Positions 61,101 through 64,000 of a stretch of DNA of 64,000 nt are shown here, one piece after another (within the stretch, counting starts at the first letter, position 1; each line of letters starts with the position of its first letter). Made by a program: the position numbers and the translations under genes. The stretch is from Mytilus galloprovincialis (taxonomy: Eukaryota > Mollusca > Bivalvia > Mytilida > Mytilidae). The notes under the pieces were generated by a model. The model was given only the letters and a program-made list of their open reading frames with translations. It was not told where the DNA came from and did not search any database. The stretch covers positions 112,958,517-113,022,516 of the forward strand of contig NC_134839.1 in assembly GCF_965363235.1 (NCBI RefSeq), written 5' to 3'.

Positions 61101-62333
61101 ATATTTGATCTGGCTCTCATAGAATTTTATATTGAATTAAAGCGGTTTACAACTCATTTCAAAACAAGTTTTCTATAAAATTAGTTACTGTTATTTGATG
61201 TATATTTCAGACTCTTGGAAAAGGCAGAAACTTTCACAAGCCACGACCGCTGTCATCATCTGGAAGAGGAGGGAAAAAACTAGATCTTTCAGATTTGAAT
61301 TCAGGACATGATATTATAAAAAATGATAAATTGTCCTCAGATTTTAATAATGACAGTCTAACAGTAAAAAAAGTGGTTCCTGAATTGAAAAGAGAAAATC
61401 CTAGAATGATTCATGTGAGCTCTGAACCAATTATTGAAAATATTGACAGTTTAATTAAAAAAGAAAGAAAATCTTCCATAAAGGATATTTTAGAAGTTGA
61501 TGCTTCAGAATCCCGTCCCAAATCCTCAGTTGGTCGACCCAAATCAAACAGAAGACAACAAGACAAAGAACCAGTAACCTATAGTATAGAAGATTCCAGT
61601 ATTCTACAGAGACCTCCAACTAGAGGGGGCCTAGAAAGGTGATTAATACACTACAATTTATGCTTCTTATGAAAATATTGCTGCTTTGTTGTTTAGACCT
61701 ATTCCAGAGTTTTATATCAACAGGTTAGATATTATTGATACCTTTAGGATTACAAATTGACCATAACTTTACATCTTATCCCCTTTTCAAAGCAGCTTTG
61801 TTATTTAGTTATCACGATTTAGAGGACAGGTCAATTTTCAGAATAAATTCAGTTCCTCAGAATCATTGCATGATTAGATAGCAATATCATTTTAAAATTA
61901 AGATTAAGGGAATTGTTTTTTTTTAAACTGAACTTCTTGTTTAATGTTAATGCCTTTGATACATTGTAAACATTTTACAATAATGTGGTGATTCATTTTG
62001 CTGTTTATTTATACAGAGGTATATTTCAGGACATCATCATCTTCATCGTTAAAGAGTGCCAAAAGCTTAACATCTAAAGTTGGCGATGTAGAATTTGGAG
62101 ATGTTGATGATCTAGATAATGACCTTGCTGATTTACAACTAGGTCCAGCTATGCCATCCTCACGCCCTATACAAAATCTTACAGATGCACGTCCAATCAC
62201 ATTGCAAACTGCCATTAACTTGAAAAGTGTAGTTTTTGGAACAGGCAATCAGAATTTTAATGATGAATGGCGGTATCAAAGTTTTACATTTTGTGATATT
62301 CCTAAATTACAGTATGGTCTTGTCCAAAAAAAG
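49113..62333 (+). CDS. MINDY4: MINDY4 (FAM188B) deubiquitinase, 5' six exons
   Basis: Exons 49,113-49,193; 52,448-52,567; 53,254-53,464; 56,753-56,943; 61,211-61,638; 62,030-62,333 join in consistent phase into 445 residues. The N-terminus (IVREYLSRK|GLKNTLQIMDEE...ISNRQSLMKELHIERLMKRNK, exon border at the bar) follows human MINDY4 (LVREFLSRKGLKKT...), a LisH-like start. Exons 3-5 are a low-complexity Ser/Lys/Pro-rich linker. Exon 6 enters the catalytic domain: VVFGTGNQNFNDEWRYQSF, then LQYGLVQKK, against human LLFGSSFCCFNEEWKLQSF and LKYGIVQNK. The next family residues, GGPCG with the catalytic cysteine, should open exon 7, which is beyond the window. MINDY enzymes trim K48-linked polyubiquitin; the Gln of VQKK is the conserved oxyanion-side residue. 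Repeats, a Penelope fossil and MITEs fill the introns. Confidence 0.9.
50036..50160 (-). repeat. Tandem pair of the CAGCCCT(C/T)G motif
   Basis: Two ~75-bp units in inverse orientation, each with CAACAAATGGAAG- or GATGATGGAAG-type start, TTGACTGGCT and CAGCCCTTGCAC or CAGCCCTCGTAC. Confidence 0.65.
51453..51549 (-). repeat. Family A head in MINDY4 intron 1
   Basis: GTTGAAGGCCGTAAGATGTA, CATTTGGTCTATTG and GGCAATCATACTGCATTTTC. Confidence 0.7.
51620..52220 (+). pseudogene. Penelope-like element endonuclease (GIY-YIG) fossil
   Basis: The sequence encodes the pattern of a Penelope-like retroelement C-terminus: a basic lead (RQSKSLKKLL), CSNCGICK with EG and F.IN, then NLIYVIKSNGC, SQTGNTL, FTVHRQQIRNPETRMIKVSE and KLPKYYV. 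It is a broken fragment with several breaks and an inserted short family B repeat (51,841-51,888). No reverse-transcriptase part is present. Confidence 0.75.
51841..51888 (+). repeat. Family B head inserted in the Penelope fossil
   Basis: ATATAGGAAGATGTGGTGCG then AGTGCCAATGAGACAACTCT; flanked on both sides by sequence of the older element. Confidence 0.8.
52795..53085 (+). repeat. Long family B copy, MINDY4 intron 2
   Basis: GGCCTTCAACAGGAAGCCTT, GCAAGCTATAAAGGGCTCC, AATGACTAGTGTAAAACC, GGTTCTTGACTTAGGACAGG and GGTACCAACCTTCACCCTTA run in the same order as family A blocks but with consistent differences. Confidence 0.8.
54467..54559 (+). CDS. Possible alternative first exon (31 codons)
   Basis: ACAATGGCGGCC gives a good start context, then 31 codons (MAAVKTKSDPIPEADKGNSG and on) end in CAG followed by GTGAAA, a plausible donor in phase 0. 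The block is richer in CpG than its surroundings, as is usual for first exons. It lies in MINDY4 intron 3. Phase 0 would allow joining to MINDY4 exon 5 (61,211), giving a form without the LisH-like start, or to an exon of another gene outside the window. I do not recognise the peptide. Confidence 0.5.
55026..55212. mobile_element. hAT-like MITE in the ~120-bp array
   Basis: Left end GAGGGGCAGATCCAG, right end CTGAATCCGCCCCTG. Flanks share CATAT, which is also part of the array unit, so the duplication is uncertain. Confidence 0.7.
55892..56043 (+). mobile_element. hAT-like MITE, same family as 6,129-6,285
   Basis: Starts GTGGCGGATCCAG, ends TAAATCCTCTGCC, with a G run inside. TACCCCTA flanks both sides (55,884-55,891 and 56,044-56,051), the 8-bp duplication typical of hAT. 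Confidence 0.85.
56944..58065 (+). other. MINDY4: MINDY4 intron 4, left part
   Basis: Positions 57,085-57,200 are the inverse of 47,900-48,010 (TGCCCTTTACCATC, AATGGTCATTTTTGGCTACT), a dispersed repeat of unknown type. Otherwise nothing recognised. Confidence 0.5.
58069..60332. mobile_element. 2.26-kb element with TTA target duplication
   Basis: Ends GGCCAAGAAAAAATATATGT and ACATATATTTTTTTTTGGCC are inverted repeats that continue through CTGTTTCCTG; TTA lies on both sides (58,066-58,068, 60,333-60,335). GGGTCGGTAGGTCGG near the left end is mirrored by CGGGGTCGG-type sequence on the right. TTA suggests a PIF/Harbinger relation. I found no transposase. A family C repeat (59,165-59,290) lies inside. 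Confidence 0.75.
59165..59290 (+). repeat. Dispersed repeat family C
   Basis: GGAAATGGGGAATTTGTCAA, AGAGACAACAACCCGACCAT, and TTCAGCTGGCCCCTA. The inverse counterpart is at 60,715-61,035. Confidence 0.8.
60715..61035 (-). repeat. Family C, longer copy
   Basis: Contains, in inverse, AATGGGGAATGTGTCAAAGC, GACAACAACCCGACCATAG, GGCGCCCTTCAGCTGGCCCC and then GAGGCTCCTGACTTGGGACA and the GGCGAGGTTAAACATG blocks. The last two are shared with families A and B. Confidence 0.85.
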
Positions 62334-62466
62334 GTAAGCTAATAATAGAGCATATATGGTTATTGGTAAAGCATTAAATAAAAAAGATTTCAAGTATGTG
62401 CATAAAAAAATTACTTAACATAGCCCTGCAGAATTTTTCAGCAGCATAGTGGTATGTTTACATATT

Positions 62467-62780
62467 TAACCCCGCCACATTATTTATGTATGTGCCTGTC
62501 CCAAGTCAGGAGCCTGTAATTTAGTGGTTGTCGTTTGTTTATGTGTTACATATTTGTTTTTCTTTCATTTTTTTTTTTTTTTACATAAATAAGACCATTA
62601 GTTTCTCGTTCTTGTTTTACATTGTTTTATCAGGGCCTATTATAGCTGACTATGCGGTATGGGCTTTGCTCATTGTTGAAGGCCGTACGGTGACCTATAG
62701 TTGTTAATGTCTGTGTCATTTTGGTCTTTTGTGGATAGTTGTCTCATTGACCATCATACCACATCTTCTTTTTTATATAT
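62467..62780 (-). repeat. Family A copy in MINDY4 intron 6
   Basis: All main blocks in inverse, ending at ACCACATCTTCTTTTTTATA, with little decay, so a young copy. Confidence 0.85.
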
Positions 62781-64000
62781 TATTTCATGTGACATTTCAA
62801 GGGAACATGTAGCCAGCCTTGTTTATACTATTTTGTATTGTATGCCCTACACAATGGATAGATAGGGATAACTATTTATTGTTTTGGGTAGGCTCGACAC
62901 ATGGGGTACAAGTCCAATCGGCACCTGGTCAAATCGGCACCCATAGAAAAAGTTAAATCGACATCTAGTCAAATCGGCACCCATTTAAAGTCAATTCCGC
63001 ATCCAATGATATTTGATATGATTTACATATGGGTCAACATTTACAATTAATTCTCCATAGGCGGTAATGGTAACGTTTTCCTCCGTTGCTCAGTCCATAT
63101 CGTTTACTTGAACATGTATGATGGGTCATATCAAAGCTGGTACATTTATACATGTCTGGTTAAATTTTCAGGGTGGCAAGTGAGATTACTTTTTTCGCAA
63201 ATTGCTGGACCCCGGAAGATGGTGAAAAATGTCACGCTCCTTATGAAATAATCCCAAAATTCTGATCATAAAATTCAATAAAAAAAATGTCCTTTCTAAT
63301 AATTTATTTCAGGTCAAATCTACATATTTCTTTTCTCATCACATCAGCTCTATAAAACAGTTCTTATTGTTCATTTATGTCCATTTTTAAAATCACAGAA
63401 TCCACATTGTATGGCGGACTAATATTTTTTTTAATTTCGTCATCTGAGTTCCTCATCTCAAGGTCCATTAGGGATCCTGACCCATATTGAAATCCAAACT
63501 TCTGATTTTTCCAAATATTTTTATGTGATCTTCATCGGTATAACATTCTGAATAAATCTGTGTATTTTTGTCCATTTCTGAAAAAAAATAAAGTTGTTTT
63601 AGCACTATAAGGCAATGACACTTTCGTCGCTATATTCATTTATTTTGAATACAATGTGTATGTATAATTAATTTCTTCCAGAATACCTTCACTAGTCAAA
63701 ACAAGTACAAAACTTCTGATTATAACCTTCAATTACAATACACAGACCCTGTTAAAGCATTCTATAAAACTTTCTTGTGCCTTAAAGTGCATTTTGACAG
63801 AGAAATTATGCAAAAATGAAGATTTTATTAAAAAAACAACACCAAAATAATTATTCTTACTAGTGGAAATCGGGTATTTAATACTGTGGAAACCACTCTA
63901 AACTACTGGGAAAGTCATCCTTATCATATAATTAGAGTGCAATATAGTGCAAATTTTCAAACTTGTCCTTTCACATAATTCTTTTTGAGAAAAAATGTTT
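62781..64000 (+). other. MINDY4: MINDY4 intron 6, window end
   Basis: Near 62,918-62,990 a short phrase (CAAATCGGCACC and variants AATCGACATC, AATTCCGCATCC) recurs four to five times. No GGPCG-type exon or other coding signal is visible to the end. Confidence 0.5.

Noticed and set aside
62011-62029. Acceptor ATACAG at 62,011-62,016 for MINDY4 exon 6
   Set aside because: It leads to a stop within about 20 codons; the TTTCAG ending at 62,029 keeps the MINDY4 frame.
1-64000. tRNA, rRNA or other structured RNA genes
   Set aside because: I noticed no tRNA cloverleaf, rRNA block or other familiar RNA; a covariance-model scan was not possible.

Overview
The window looks like a stretch of bivalve mollusc nuclear genome, most likely a mussel (Mytilidae). 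It is AT-rich, genes are split by long introns with GT-AG junctions, and several dispersed repeats match families I remember from mussel sequence. The species call is inference; gene identities come from reading translated exons against remembered family motifs.

Layout. 1-2.6 kb: terminal exon and 3' UTR of an unrecognised C2H2 zinc-finger gene (+). 4.05-4.38 kb: first coding exon of PGAP3 (-), with no further PGAP3 exon visible. 4.4-11.5 kb: no intact gene, but a minisatellite, nested hAT-like MITEs, a palindromic MITE, a LINE scrap and copies of a dispersed repeat (family A). 11.5-12.85 kb: single-exon TRIM E3 ligase (+) with two C-terminal membrane segments. 15.7-22.35 kb: a 6.3-kb element of about eleven ~500-bp units whose ends fit a Helentron-associated non-autonomous element (HINE), inserted into a small MITE whose empty form lies at 47.5 kb. 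22.4-25.6 kb: a ~48-bp minisatellite with a 0.6-kb insertion.

26.2-46.5 kb (-): a complete 16-exon transmembrane channel-like (TMC) gene. All splice phases agree and the joined exons give 663 residues. It carries three exon-derived duplications: a seven-copy 104-bp array with the exon-13 donor, a 117-bp array with the exon-9 acceptor, and a decayed copy of exon 10. Its introns also hold a second HINE-like element with a Harbinger-type MITE inside, a truncated LINE that landed in the exon-13 array, and a hAT relic starting 12 nt into intron 1.

49.1-62.3 kb (+): the 5' part of MINDY4 (K48-ubiquitin deubiquitinase), six exons and 445 residues, in frame up to the junction before the expected catalytic GGPCG exon, which lies outside the window. 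TMC and MINDY4 are head to head, 2.6 kb apart. MINDY4 introns contain a Penelope-like endonuclease fossil, a possible alternative first exon, a 120-bp tandem array carrying two hAT-like MITEs, a 2.3-kb element with TTA target duplications, and family A, B and C repeats.

The four recognised genes (PGAP3, TRIM, TMC, MINDY4) have no obvious shared pathway. The main interest is how mobile and tandem DNA has formed at, or landed beside, splice junctions, and the repeated Helentron-like design.
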